From Coprinellus micaceus (Eukaryota > Basidiomycota > Agaricomycetes > Agaricales > Psathyrellaceae), in contig OX596341.1 of NCBI GenBank assembly GCA_951394405.1, forward strand, positions 2,356,001 through 2,420,000: 64,000 nt of DNA. Direction: 5' to 3'. This document shows positions 24,128-35,900 of the stretch, piece by piece. A program made the translations under genes and the position numbers. Numbering within the stretch: position 1 is the stretch's first letter; every line of letters begins with the position of its first letter. The notes under the pieces are model-generated. The model was not told the origin of the DNA. It saw only the letters and a list, made by a program, of their open reading frames with translations, and did no database searches.

Positions 24128-25735
24128 TTACCAGCAATCTACCAGCTCGGGCCAATCGTGTAGATCAGGGTCCCTCGCAACCCATAAATAGTTGACCTCT
24201 CGGCCATAACGCCTCTCTTCCGCTACAAGCCTCCTTTCCAAAACTAACCCTCGGGAAACATACTCCAGCGCGACCTGTACGAACTCTACGCCATCGTCGA
24301 ATCTTTTTTGATGCGAGGAGTAGGCGATTATCGTCCGGAATGCTACGGGCGTGCCACCTTCCATCCGGGATTTGAGGAAGGCGCCGAATGGATATGGAGG
24401 GATAGTGTCTCCCTCTCCATCGTCCTCTGCCACAGAGTTGTCCATCTCCAAGACGAGAGTCTCTAGTTTGGGGAGTACCAGGCTGCCTGTGCTTGCCGGG
24501 TCCCATGTTAGGGTTTCGAAGAAGAGTTCATAGTTTTCGTATATTTGAGCATCGAGAGTCGTAACATTGGGGGTGGCGAGGAGTATGGCATGTAAGGTAT
24601 CTGGGTTGATGGAGCTGAGGCATAGGGAGAGGCACGTGAGCTTGTGGAGTTGCGAAAGCTTGGAGAGGAAACGATCCACAAGGTGATCCCCCATCCAAAG
24701 TTCGTCGGTAAATTCTTCAAAGTCCAGCTCTGCCCCATCGAGCCGAAGCACTTTCAGATTTGGACAATCAAAAACATCGATTATGGCCGGATAGCCGATT
24801 TCCCCCTCCCCGCACATCCAGAAATAGAGGGTGAGGCTCTCTAGCTTGTAAAGCGGCGCGGGTTTGGCGTTCGTCTGGTTTAAATAACCCTCCTGTCCGT
24901 GGTCTTCCCAAGAGAGTTGATTATATAGATAACGAATGTTTCGGCACTTGCGCAGGTAGAAGGTAGGAGGGGAGATACCTTCAGCATGACCGAAGTCGAG
25001 GATGTGGGTGAGCTGTTCCCAAGGAAGGACGAAGTAGCGTGATGCATACGCGGCATTGACGTAATTGCCAGAGTATCTACTCGACAACCCAAGACCGACC
25101 CGACGCAATGCAGGAGCGTCGGAGAACGTTGAGAGCGGTCCCTTGACATCCCACGGGAATTTGGATAGGTCTGGACCCTCAAAGTGAAGGACGAGGCTGG
25201 CCAGGGCTGGGAAGAGACCGTTGGGGAGGCTGTGGATCTGAGCGATAGGAATACCGTTCAACACCAAGCACGTCAACGATGGGGCGGCCGGAACAAAAAG
25301 CTTTTTCGCGATGTTTGGTATGGGGTAGAGTGGGTCTGTCTTCTCCTTGTCTTCTATCCAGGGGCGTAACACGATTATCAACTGGAGATTGCGAGGAGCA
25401 GACTTTCCGCGAGCTACAGCGGCTGCGAATGTTTGGAGTTTGGCGTCGTCAAGATTGATCCTTTTGATGTCCAACCTCATGCATTTCCAAAGCTGCGGGA
25501 AGGCGAGTGTTACTCGCCTCCATCTCTGGCAGATATGAGTGAGCAGTATTGGAGCTTGCGATGGGGACAGGGTGACTTCGACACTGAGAGTCGGAAGGCA
25601 GTGGAGAAAAATCTCCTGAAGACAGTCGTTGGGGACGCTCTCGATGGGGGAGGTGGTCCCGCCTACTTACGTTCTTGAGTTAAGCATACTGTGACAACCG
25701 ACACTATATCAAAGCTCAAGAAACGTACTTTGCAT
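24128..25735 (-). CDS. F-box protein with LRR-like C-terminus (paralogue 3)
   Basis: A 7-base first exon (25735-25729, ATG CAA A) plus a 66 bp intron leads to a long exon (25662-24128); 513 residues beginning MQSGTTSPIESVPNDCLQEIF. The F-box is followed by APILLTHICQRWRRV and the same leucine-rich series as the sisters. The C-terminus reads DLHDWPELVDCW, then TAA. That TAA overlaps a GTAAGT-like donor, so a further tiny exon cannot be excluded. Tail to tail with paralogue 2 (260 bases apart). Same inferred SCF role. Confidence 0.85.
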
Positions 25736-26312
25736 GCCGGGTTGGGTTTAACAGCTTCGTGGGCAGAGCCAGTGGTGGCAAGAAAGGGGCGACCACGAGG
25801 GAGGGTCTGTTATCGATTTTGCTCGAACGGGTTGCCGGTCACGCGTTGAGCACACCGCAAACACACCTTTTAGCCCAGAGGGTGGGATCCAAGCGTTTGC
25901 TCTGGTGTTCGCACGTATTGAGCTAGCTACCTAGAGAATCACAACGATGAGCCTTGAAATATTGACATATCGTGGGACCTACAAGGGCGGCAGAGTTGTT
26001 CTGCCCAGAAGCAAGAATACGGTGTCGCAACTGGTGGAAGCTCGAGTGCGCAGTGGAGGTCGAGAAGCTACCGACGGTAGGAAGGGGGTGCGGAGCGAAA
26101 AGGAATGTAAAGGTGAGTACGAGAACGGGGCAGGACAGCGCGCGTAAAGGAGAGACGAAGGTCAATAACGATAGTACATACAACGGAATAGGACAACTAA
26201 GCAAAACAGGATAGCTAACTTGAACTGGAACAGAAAGCGAAACGCAGGAAACCGTCATAATATACAATGCACAAACCAATAGTAATTAAACTTTGGCGGC
26301 GTAGCCAGCGGT
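25736..26312. other. intergenic
   Basis: Promoter of the F-box paralogue 3 and 3' flank of the APC/C-activator gene. Nothing else was recognised. Confidence 0.55.
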
Positions 26313-28272
26313 TCACCGGATGGTACAGGAAGCGAACGGATGCTCCTTGATACACTTCGGCGGCTCACCCCACACCTGCCACATTTTAATCGCCTGCTCC
26401 TTCGGAGAGGCCGTAAATACGTCCCTCCCGTTCGGACCTAGGCACGCCGCGCTGATGGTATGCCTGTGGGCTCGGGGCAGCGAGAACAGTCGTTCCCCCG
26501 ATGGATAGTCGTGGACAACCAGGGAATGTGTCAAGGTTCCCGATGGCACGATCGTGGGCTTCAAAGCGCGGCTTTGGGGCACCGAGTCCCCTGTAAGCCC
26601 GGTTACAGAGGATCTTCGAGGGCGGTGGGTCGTGGACTCGTGTTGAAACTGGACGCCGTGTACGCTGAGGATCTCTTTGCAGTGCGGAGACCAGATGAGG
26701 GAGTGGACGGCGGCGTTCATGGCGAAAGTTTTCTCCGGCTCGAGAGGGCTAGCGGAGAGCTTGTTGGTGTTCCAGAACTGAATGATTCCCTCAGGGTAAA
26801 ATCCTCCTGTTGCCAGAAGATCTGGCCGCCATGAGCACCATGCGAGAGCCTGGAGAAGGCGGCGTTAGCTAAGAACACGTCTCGAGTAAAGTACACACCT
26901 TGACAGGAGCTCGATGCTTGATCTTGCTACTGCGCTTCACTTCAGTGAGACTCCTCCGCGTTCGAATGTCCCAGATGTGTACGTTGCCGTCGATGTCCCC
27001 GCTCGCCAGGTACTTGCCAGTAGAATCGTAGGCTAGCGATACGACGGATCTGCGATGCCCCCGGCTGTCCCCTGCGGTGGTGCCCTGACTTCCAATCGAC
27101 CAGTAGCAAGTCAAGTCTCGCACGTCGTGCTGTCGAATTCCCCCATTAGACAGCCCATAACCAAAGAGATCACCCTTCCAGCACATCGACTTGGCGCTGA
27201 TCCCATCCCCCTCCTTCTGCTCGTAGAGGAGCGTTGCCATCGGCGAGTCGGTTTCGAAGAGCTCACAGGCACCATTATCGGTGATGCACGTCATCTTATT
27301 CTCGTGTCTCCGGTCCCCCCAGAGTATTGAGACGGCCTCTTTGGCAGGCTGCCGGGTGCCAGCGGTGAAAAAGTGGGTTACCTTGCGAGTTTCGAGGTCT
27401 TGATAGTAGACCTCTCGTCCGCACGCGACGCCGATACGGTTGTTCACGCTCCATGCGATGGGTGAGGAATAGAGCGCTCTTGTGAGCCCTGGGCTGTCAA
27501 GGATCAGTGTTGGGTGTAGGCTTTTGCCCAGGTTCTGAGTTACAGAGCGCCCGTTTGATGATTTGGGCCCCGAGAAAAGAGAGGAAGCGCTTTTCCGAAG
27601 GAGGTTGAAAGCTTTGCTCTCAGAGGAAGGGTCGACATTCTCGTCCTTGTAGGATAGCCGCTGGTCGCTCAACATGCCGAACGTCTTGTACATTCGGTTT
27701 GTTCGAGGGCTGATAGTCAAGGGGACGAGAGTCTGTGGCCGTAGGGGTATGAATCTGTCAAGCTAGTCAAGATTTAGCTGCTTCTCAGACGCCACGGACG
27801 AGAACCCAAGTGACTCACGGATGATGTCGAAGCGTTGTCGCATTGGAATACTGGCCCATCGACGCTAGGCGAGTCTGTCGAAATATCCGATATCCTCCTT
27901 TTCTTGTGTGAACGGAAGCTTGGAACCGATGCCGGTGTCCAAAATCGTTTCTTGCCATTGGGAGCCGCTGGCGTCTGGAAACCCTCCCGTGAGCTGGGGA
28001 AACGAATGTCCTTCAATCTCAATTCCCAGAGGACTGGTAGCGACCTACGAAGACATAGTAGCTCTTCGATGTCAGGGAGATTCCCCCTATTGACCTCGGG
28101 AGTGCGATTCGAAGTGGAGATGGCAGCGGGAGGCAAGAGACATTGCCAGTGGGTGGCGGCGAGGCCGAGGTTCGAGCGCGTCGTCGCCAAGGCTGCGTTA
28201 TCGCCGATCCCGTGACCGTTCCAGATAAGATTAGATCTTGATGTCCAGCTTCACCATCATCTTCATCTTCAT
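26313..28272 (-). CDS. APC/C activator, Cdc20/Cdh1/Ama1 (Fizzy) family WD40 protein
   Basis: Exons 28272-28255, 28192-28095, 28044-27819, 27762-26899 and 26849-26313 give about 580 residues. Exons 3-5 are firm; the short first exon is the best-fitting solution, since the frame has no other ATG. It carries the C-box LDRFIPLR, then PLTISPRTNRMYKTFG, WD40 blades (LASGDIDGNVHIWDIR, WCSWRPDLLATGG, FWNTNK, TASPKEQAIKMWQ) and ends exactly in -IR. The C-box and the C-terminal Ile-Arg tail are the two APC/C-docking elements of the family. It would recruit substrates to the anaphase-promoting complex in mitosis or meiosis. The text after the C-box reminds me most of the meiotic activator Ama1, but that subtype call is weak. 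Confidence 0.82.
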
Positions 28273-28759
28273 GGGACCCAGCAATCGAGGGCGAATTCAA
28301 ACTCCGACGACCGTGCCAAAAGGTGTCCCCAGATTTTATCTCACCATTCTCGCAGTTCTGCTACTAGTTTGTATGGGATAAAATGCTTATATACATTCTC
28401 TGAGTACCGTCTATGTCAGCTTTTAATTTCTCTTTGGATGCTTGCTCAGATAGCCTCCTAAAATCATAGGTTTGAGGCACTTTGAGTGTAGGGACAAAGA
28501 ATCCGGGACATAGAACGTGTTCAGCGACCTCAAAAACCCTGGATAGATCCAAATTTGAGGATATCCTATGTACGGAACTGGAAGGAGCGGCAGGCTCCTT
28601 CAAGGTAGAGGGAAACGCGCCTGGGAATCACTATTGGCGCCGGTGATGCCCCTGTTTTTACCCTTAATTACTCGTCTCGCGTACGCGCAACCAATTCGAG
28701 GCGTCTTTGCCAGCCCATAGGTAGCCGAAATACACATATTTTCTCCAATATCGGTCCCC

Positions 28760-29134
28760 ATGACTCGTTCTGCAAAACAGAGGGCACATATTACCGCCCT
28801 AAACGCAGCCAAACTCACCCCTCGGGAAGCTGAGAGCCCCGCAGAGTCGGCAGTGTCCAATATCAAACTTGCGGTCAAGGATACCAAGATATCAACCCTG
28901 AAGGGACAGGTGGAACTGCTCGAGAAGAAGCTAATTGCAAAGGAGAAGAAGCTTCGCGCCAAATGGCAAAGAAATGAGAGAGCGATAGAACGGCATGCGT
29001 GGTTCCGAGTCGGTGATGGGAGCCACCTTCCCAAAACGGAAGGTCCCGGTTTTGTCACATCGTTCGGTTGGCAGGGGTTGCTGACTCCCAATCTTCAAGT
29101 TCAACACACCCCACATCCACTTGTTTGGGAGTGA
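28760..29134 (+). CDS. hypothetical coiled-coil protein or fragment
   Basis: A single open frame of 124 residues with an ATG start. Residues ~35-75 are Lys/Glu-rich with heptad-like Leu spacing (STLKGQVELLEKKLIAKEKK), suggesting a coiled coil. The N-terminus (MTRSAKQRAHITALNAAK) resembles short proteins that are repetitive in agaricomycete genomes, possibly element-derived. No splice sites or domain support it further. It may be a relic. Confidence 0.35.
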   Translation: MTRSAKQRAHITALNAAKLTPREAESPAESAVSNIKLAVKDTKISTLKGQVELLEKKLIAKEKKLRAKWQRNERAIERHAWFRVGDGSHLPKTEGPGFVTSFGWQGLLTPNLQVQHTPHPLVWE

Positions 29135-30260
29135 CGAGATCCACTCCTGCAAAGCCCTTCACGCGAAAGCCTGAGCGCCCAGGTAGATGCCAGCAGATCC
29201 AGGACAAAGCTGCAGCACCGCAGAAATCGTGAGCGGGCCTTCGACTCGTACACGGGTTCATCCCCAGCTTGGTTAAGCGCCCATGGACTGGATGACCCAG
29301 GCGGCGCGCCATGTTGCCATGTTGAGGCCACGCTTAACTGTCCAGGTTCAGCTACTGACCGGAGGGCCCCATCCTCATACGCTCAGAAGCACCCGATTCG
29401 AACGGGGTTGTCACCTCTGGCTCTAACGCGATTGTGCGTACTTGACTTATAATCGATGTGAGGAATCGGGCCCAGTGGGCGTGTATTTATAGGCTCACCA
29501 GCTCACCTCCAGGTCGACCCAAAACTGCTGTATCCGCAGCAGCTCCCTTTCCCACCTCAATGACGGCAGGCTCTTGTAGCTTTCGACCGTGAAACGCGAC
29601 AAACCCCGCAGCTCAGGGCACAGGGCCACTATAACGCGGGCGCTCGTACCGAACCTGACATGGGACTCTCATTGACGCCCATCCTGATACTCAGAATGTT
29701 CTAGCTGGGCCTTGCCGAGCCCATGTGCCAGGAGGACGGCCACTTGTCGTTTGACGGTAAGGAAATGAGAGCCTCTTTTAGTACAGGCGAAATTGTTTAA
29801 ATTCCGAACAGTCGGGAATGCTGCCGTCATTGGACCCAGTGCAGCGTCTTCTGACCGCCTGAAGGTCAGTTAGAGCATCTGTTCTACATATGTATGAACG
29901 GTGAACTAATATATCGGTGGCAGATAACAAGAACACATTTAAGCTCTTCCTCAAGCTGAGTAAGGAATTCGGGTGCCTTCTTTCCGAATCCGCATCCTTA
30001 TACAAGGACACGCACGTCAGCCTTATTGGGGACGGTGGCATTCGGCTTGGGCACGGCAAGTGCTCGAGGAGGTTGGGATTCGCCGCTGTCCGCTCCTGAT
30101 CGCACTCTCGACCTCAATAAGTGGCAGGAACCATAGGGAAGTTCCTGCGGAAGTCTTAGAGCTCACGTCACGCATCCCCTTTCATTTGTAATGCCAAACT
30201 CTGACTGGAGTGGTCAGATCTATAGACTCCCAGCGGTAGGCATCCTACCAAAAGCCACGG
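29135..30260. other. intergenic with tRNA-like T-arm fragment
   Basis: No gene was recognised. On the minus strand about 29,390-29,450 there is a box-B-like CCGTTCGAATCGG with a D-arm-like stretch upstream, but no matching acceptor stem or anticodon arm, so it is at most a tRNA-derived remnant. Confidence 0.4.
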
Positions 30261-30268
30261 TATAAATA
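30261..30268 (+). promoter_or_regulatory. TATA box of the MFS transporter gene
   Basis: TATAAATA lies 45-52 bases before the start codon at 30313. It is a close match to the canonical TATA box at a plausible distance for a short 5' UTR. Confidence 0.5.
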
Positions 30269-30312
30269 CCCCCTCGTGAGATTGGCTATGCTTCACGCCC
30301 TCGCCCTCACAG

Positions 30313-32290
30313 ATGTCGTCGACGCCCACGCCCTCGATGGCTGGTCGTGGATCAGCAACAGATACCCCGACTCTAGCGTCGCCAAAATTGAAGGAGAAGG
30401 AGTTGACTTCAGAACGGGTGTCGAGTGTCGATGAGGAGAGAATTATTGTAGAGTGGGAGGAGGGGGAGGCCGAGAACCCGATGGTGAGCACTCTCCGTTT
30501 TACTCTTGTCTTCACATGAAAACTCACTCCAGCAATGCAGAACTGGTCGCGCTTGAAGAGATGGTACATAACCATCCTCTCCTCGGCTTTAGTTTTCAAT
30601 GCCACCCTCGCGAGCTCAGCGCCGATAGGTATAGTCCCGACCTTGGCTTCCCAGTACCACATGTCGCACACCCTCGGCGTCCTCACCATATCCTTGTTTG
30701 TCGCCGGGTTCGCCGTGGGTCCACTGCTTTGGGCGCCTCTTTCTGAACAGGTGGGTCCTAATTTCCCGTTGCCCTTTCAATCTAACGTCCCATGGTAGTA
30801 TGGTCGCAAGCCTGTGTTCGTTGGTACCTTCGTAATCTACATCCTTACTCAAGTGGGAAGCGCCTTATCACGGAATACTGCGTCAATCCTCGTCTTCCGA
30901 ATGCTTGGCGGCATTTTCGCAGCTGCGCCAGTCACAAACTCAGGGTGCGCACATCAATCGATGGTTCGCCGGTCGCAAAGCTAATTACCTACTGCAGAGG
31001 TGTCGTTGGCGATATCTGGGATGCTGGAACACGAGGGAAAGCGATGGCATTCTTCACTGTGAGTACCGGAATAGCCTAATCGCGTATGGTTTCATCTGCT
31101 AAACACTCGTACAGATTGCTCCCTTTGCCGGACCTGCGCTCGGTCCGACAATATCAGGCTATCTGACGGTCGCTCACGTTAACTGGAGGTGGCTCTTCTG
31201 GATCCTGACTCTATCTGTGCGCTCGTTTCCTTCTCTTATCCGCATGCCCTGATCTGACCACCGACCCAGGGTGGCGCCTGTCTCGCGCTCATCGTGTTCA
31301 CACTTCCCGAGACGTACAAGCCAGTCCTCCTGCGCCAGAAAGCCAAACGCCTTAACAGCGCTCTTGGGGACGCTCGCTACGTTGCCCCAATCGACTTGGT
31401 CCAGATGTCCATAGGCGACAGGACGAAGCAAGTCCTCCTGAAACCCTTCATCATCCTCTTTAGCGAACCCATGCTCATCGCCATAACGGCGTACATGAGC
31501 TTCATCTACGGATGCGTCTACCTTCTCATCCAAGCCTATCCGACTGTCTTTACGCGGGGTCATAACCTCAACCCGGGCGTCTCGGGTTTGATTCTGCTCA
31601 ATCTCCCGGTGGGGAGTAGCCTTGCTGTGATCGCCTATATGAAGTTGGGGAATCCTCGGTATATGCGAGAGATCGCGAAGCACGCGCCTCATCCTGTGCC
31701 ACCCGAGGCCCGCCTGGAGATGGCCGTCATTGCTGCGCCCTTGTTCGCCATCTCGTTCTTTTGGTTTGGCTGGACTTCGTACCCCCACATTTCATTCGTT
31801 GTGCCCCTGATATCTGGCGTTGCAAGCGGATTTGCCATCTGTCTTCTCTTCGTACGTACCTCTTGCCTTTCCTCGGGTCATTTCATACTGACTTCTAGCT
31901 TTCATCCAGCTCGCCCTCTTCAACTACGTTGTCGACGCATACCTACCAGTCGCAGCCTCCGCCCTGGCATCTATGACCGTTTTCAGGAGCCTTGCTGGAG
32001 CAGGATTCCCTCTCTTTGCCACGCAAATGTACGAAAAACTCAACCCACGATGGGCGAGTACCCTTCTCGGACTCTTGGCAGCTGTGATGGCCCCAATACC
32101 CCTCATCCTCATCAAGTTCGGCCCTCGGCTACGGAAGAATTCCAAGTACAATCCTTCGCCCGTTCCAATTTCCAAGGAGCCGACGCCAACAGAAGAAGAC
32201 ATGCCTTCACAAGACGACAGGGAGAGCCTGGGTCGGGCTTCGGTACCTTCCTTGGCCTCGCCACCGATGGCGAAGCTTCCACCCGTTTAA
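30313..32290 (+). CDS. MFS transporter, DHA1-type drug:H+ antiporter
   Basis: Seven exons (30313-30483, 30541-30750, 30799-30944, 30998-31058, 31115-31216, 31270-31851, 31910-32290) give 550 residues. The N-terminal ~57 residues are polar and Ser/Glu-rich, then NWSRLKRW begins TM1, as in fungal polyamine and multidrug DHA1 carriers. The loop 2-3 motif appears as PLSEQYGRKPV, split by an intron. Further signatures are RMLGGIFAAAPVTNSGG (TM4), GPALGPTISGYL (TM5) and LPETY after TM6. A long central loop separates the two six-helix halves. It would export small compounds across the plasma membrane; the substrate is unknown. Confidence 0.9.
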
Positions 32291-32971
32291 TGAGCCTTGG
32301 TTGCATTTGACCTGATTTGCATCTAATATTCGCGTCCTCATTCATTGCATTATATAGACCCCATTGCATACTCTCTATACACGTGGCAAACTCCATCTCC
32401 AAGACACATCGGACTCTAACTCTAGATACCCCCGCTCAGTAGTCTAAGTTGTATTAATTTGTGAACGAACCTAGCATGATGATCACGATAATCTACGGGG
32501 CATGACATCGCGGTTTAGAGTGTGCTGCGTTCGAAACGGGCTGGACGAGCAAGCGGGCTCTACCAATGGAGTAGCTGGCAGCTGCAAAGCTCTGCAAAGG
32601 CACCAGGTACTTCCGCCCGAATCGGCGTCGGCGCGGTAGCCCTAAAAAGGTAATTGCGCTATCACGTGCCAAATGTTGGCCTGCCGCTTTGACTGCGCAG
32701 TGCGAATCCACTCAGGTCGTTGCTTGATTTCTAACTGCTAGGACGCCCATCACTGCACTCACTAATTCGAGGGCTATTTTTCTGATACACTGACGGCTAG
32801 AGTCATAGGCGCTCAAGGGCGCGTCGGGGTGTTCGCACTTGACTCACAAAGGAATATGAATAGCTCGATCACATCCGTCGCCGCGCGTCAGCGTCAGCCT
32901 CTGACGCGTTATATCACCCCGCTCGCCCTTTGGTTTTGAACTATTATAACCCGGATACCCACTTTCCCGCC
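32291..32971. other. intergenic
   Basis: 3' flank of the MFS gene and promoter of the large kinase gene. A D-arm-like stretch on the minus strand near 32,560-32,590 was checked as a tRNA and rejected. Nothing else was recognised. Confidence 0.55.
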
Positions 32972-35900
32972 ATGTCAAGCCCGTCAAGGAAAGGACGGAG
33001 CGAAACCCCTAGCATCGCCTTGTCAGCGTCACTATCGTCTCGAGGACCCGGATCGATGTCGCCAAGCGCTTCTGGAAGGCATTTGCGACGCATTTCTATG
33101 GGAAATCGCCCTTCAGCGTCGCCTACCATAATGACTTCAAACTCATTCTCAAAATCGCCTCGGCTCTCATTGAGCGGGAAGTCAGTGGCTGCGACACATC
33201 CTGCGATTGTGGACCGTTCACGATCCAGTAACGATACTCGAAGTCGTACCTCGACCGAGTCAAGCGCGACGCGATCTACGCCCTCCAACTTAACTGTCAC
33301 ACGCCCGCCGTCTTCCCACCAGGAATCGCCGGCCCCTTACGACAACAGTCTCGAGAGGTCGTCCAGTGTTGCGAGGCGGAATCGGGCGCCAAGTCGGTCG
33401 TCCAATTCCGTTCTTGAACCTGGATCGCTACCCAACAGGCAGAGATCGCGTAAGTTACGCCCTCTTGTCGTTTAACAACCGCCTTGGACTGAATTTGTGA
33501 TTCAGCTTCGAGATTTGGTCCGCCGGATTCCTTTCGCCCCGCCAAGCACGTTTTCGACCAGACCACCATCCGTCCTCGCCCATGGAAGGAAGGGGATGGC
33601 GGGTATGGTATGGAGTTTACGAAGAGCGACGTGTCGTATTGTAGCAACAACACAATTCCTCCTGAGCAAGCCGACGCGTACGCCAGTACAGAACAGGTGC
33701 GCAATTCCCGCTCAGAGCGCACTGGCGAACCTGACCGTTTCTCTGTCAGTCTGTTAAAGAAACTATCAAAGCTGTCGCGATGGTCAGCATGGACGTTGTC
33801 GTCAAAATCCTTGATTCCGGTGTCCTTGCCTATGTGCCCATCCCTGCTTTAGAGGCGGTTGCTCACGTCTTGGTCACCACCTGGAACATTGTTCGAACCG
33901 TCTCGGTGCGCCCCGATCCTACTCTCCCTTTGAACTTACTCACTTACACGCCGGCTCCAGAACAACAGATTGCGCTTGCTACGCCTGACTCAGCGTTGCG
34001 CTCACTATTTAATGAGCATAAAGCAAGAAGTCCAGGATGCAGGCGAGCGCGTCAATTCAGCCCTGCAGCGCGCTTTGGACTATCTTCTGGGGTGAGAGAC
34101 TGAAATGCTTTGCTAAGTTGACCTGGAGTGCTGATGTCCTCTGGCGTAGGGCATTTAACAAAGTTCGCGTGTTGGCCGAGACGCAGAAGGAGACACCATT
34201 CCTCAAGCGCCTTCTCGGGAGAAAAGAAATGGAAGAACAATTCGCTACGTGTGATGAGGAGCTGAACAACTCCTTGAAGTTGTTCTCCGTGAGGATCTTC
34301 CCCCATTCTAGATTCGGTTGGAACTGAGTTTTTATATTCAGTTTTCCGTTCAGCTGAGCACAATGAAGCTCGTGCTTGAAACGACGGACAAGCTTCGAAA
34401 GCAGAATGAAGATTTAGCTTCCCAGAATCAGCAGTTGCTACTGCTATGCAGCCCTCGCCCACAGAACCAGCCCAGTCCTAGCCTGGTCGAACAAACACTG
34501 TCTGCATGCTTCTCGGGCACGGTACGGTTATCCCCTCTTCGAGACACCACTCTGATCCCCTACCTATGCGCTTTAGCCCCAGACTCCTCCAAACGTCGGG
34601 TCTCTGGACGAGAGATTGGGCGTACCGATGGCCATGTCAAGCTCTGACAGTGCCAGTGCCGACATGAGACGGTCCCGCTCTACAACTTCGACCCGACCGG
34701 CTCTCGATCGAGCCACAGCTTCATCGCGTAGCAAGCAAGTGCTCGCACGGCGCCTCTCCCCAGAGCCGAAGTCTGGTGTTCATGCTTCCCCAACGGGCCG
34801 TATCATTGCAAGTGCGTCACGCCGTCGGGACCGCTCTAACGACTTGTCGCCTTCCAGCCGCACCCGCTATGGTCTCAACTCAGCCGAACGAGGAGACGAC
34901 CCTCTCCTCCAAATAGTGGAGCACCAGCGGGCGCAGAACGATTTCGATCGTCACTGCGATATGGAAGACTTCAAGCAGCTCATCAAGGAAACGCTCGATG
35001 CTGGGAAGGATTCGTTTATCATCAAGCTGTTGCAAATTGATGTCAAGGACTTTCCTCAGGCCATCGTTGTGCTCCAGCATGAGCTCCAGGAGTATCAGAA
35101 GGATGGCGGGAGGACAATAATGTCGTCTGAGAATGCGGAGATTCACCAGACGTTTATTCAACGCGGCGTCGACGCGATGAAAAGGATGACGCAGGGCGAG
35201 GAAGTCGAGTGTCCCGACTGGATGATTAACAAGTCGGTGCTTGCCTTTGGTTCGTGAACGATTGTGATGACCGTTTTGATAGGTTCAAGATCCTGGAGCT
35301 GGAGACCATCGGATATGGCTCCTTCTCCACCGTCCGTCGCGGTTTGTGGAACAGCCAAGTCGTCGCCATCAAGATCCTGTCGCCAAAGACGAAGCCCACC
35401 GTTTTTGAGAACGAGATGAGGATCTGGAAAGGCCTGAGCCACGCCAATATTCTTCCCCTCTTCGGCGCCAGCAACTCAACTGAGGAACCACTTTTCTTCG
35501 TGAGCTTGTACGCTAAGCACGGGAACCTCGTTGACTTCCTACACGCTCTCCGTCAACACGACCTAGAGGGGGTATTCGGAGACATGTTGAGAGACCCCAA
35601 CGTATCTCCGGGGGCCGACCGGAAGCGGCACTCGAGGAGATACTCAAACTCCTTGCTAAGGGAGCAGGCGCATCATAACCGATGGTACGGCAACGACATC
35701 GGTGGGCTGTATACACTCCCGTTGTCGAAGAGCGACAGCAAGTTCAATCGGTGCCATGTTCTGAGGGACGGCGATATCTTTCGTTTCATGCTGGACATTG
35801 CTCACGGGATGGAATACCTCCACGAGAATGGCGTCCTGCACGGAGATCTTAAGGTGAGTCGTACGATCTAATAGCAGACAGTGCAAGTAGAGGGCTCACG

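Noticed and set aside
29380..29470. Possible tRNA on the minus strand with a box-B-like GTTCGAATC
   Set aside because: The T-arm pairs four of five positions, but I could not find a matching acceptor stem or an anticodon arm of the right size. At most a tRNA-derived remnant.
32520..32600. Possible tRNA on the minus strand with a D-arm-like TTGGTAGAGC
   Set aside because: The supposed T-arm (CCCGT TTCGAAC GCAGC) does not pair and no acceptor stem was found.
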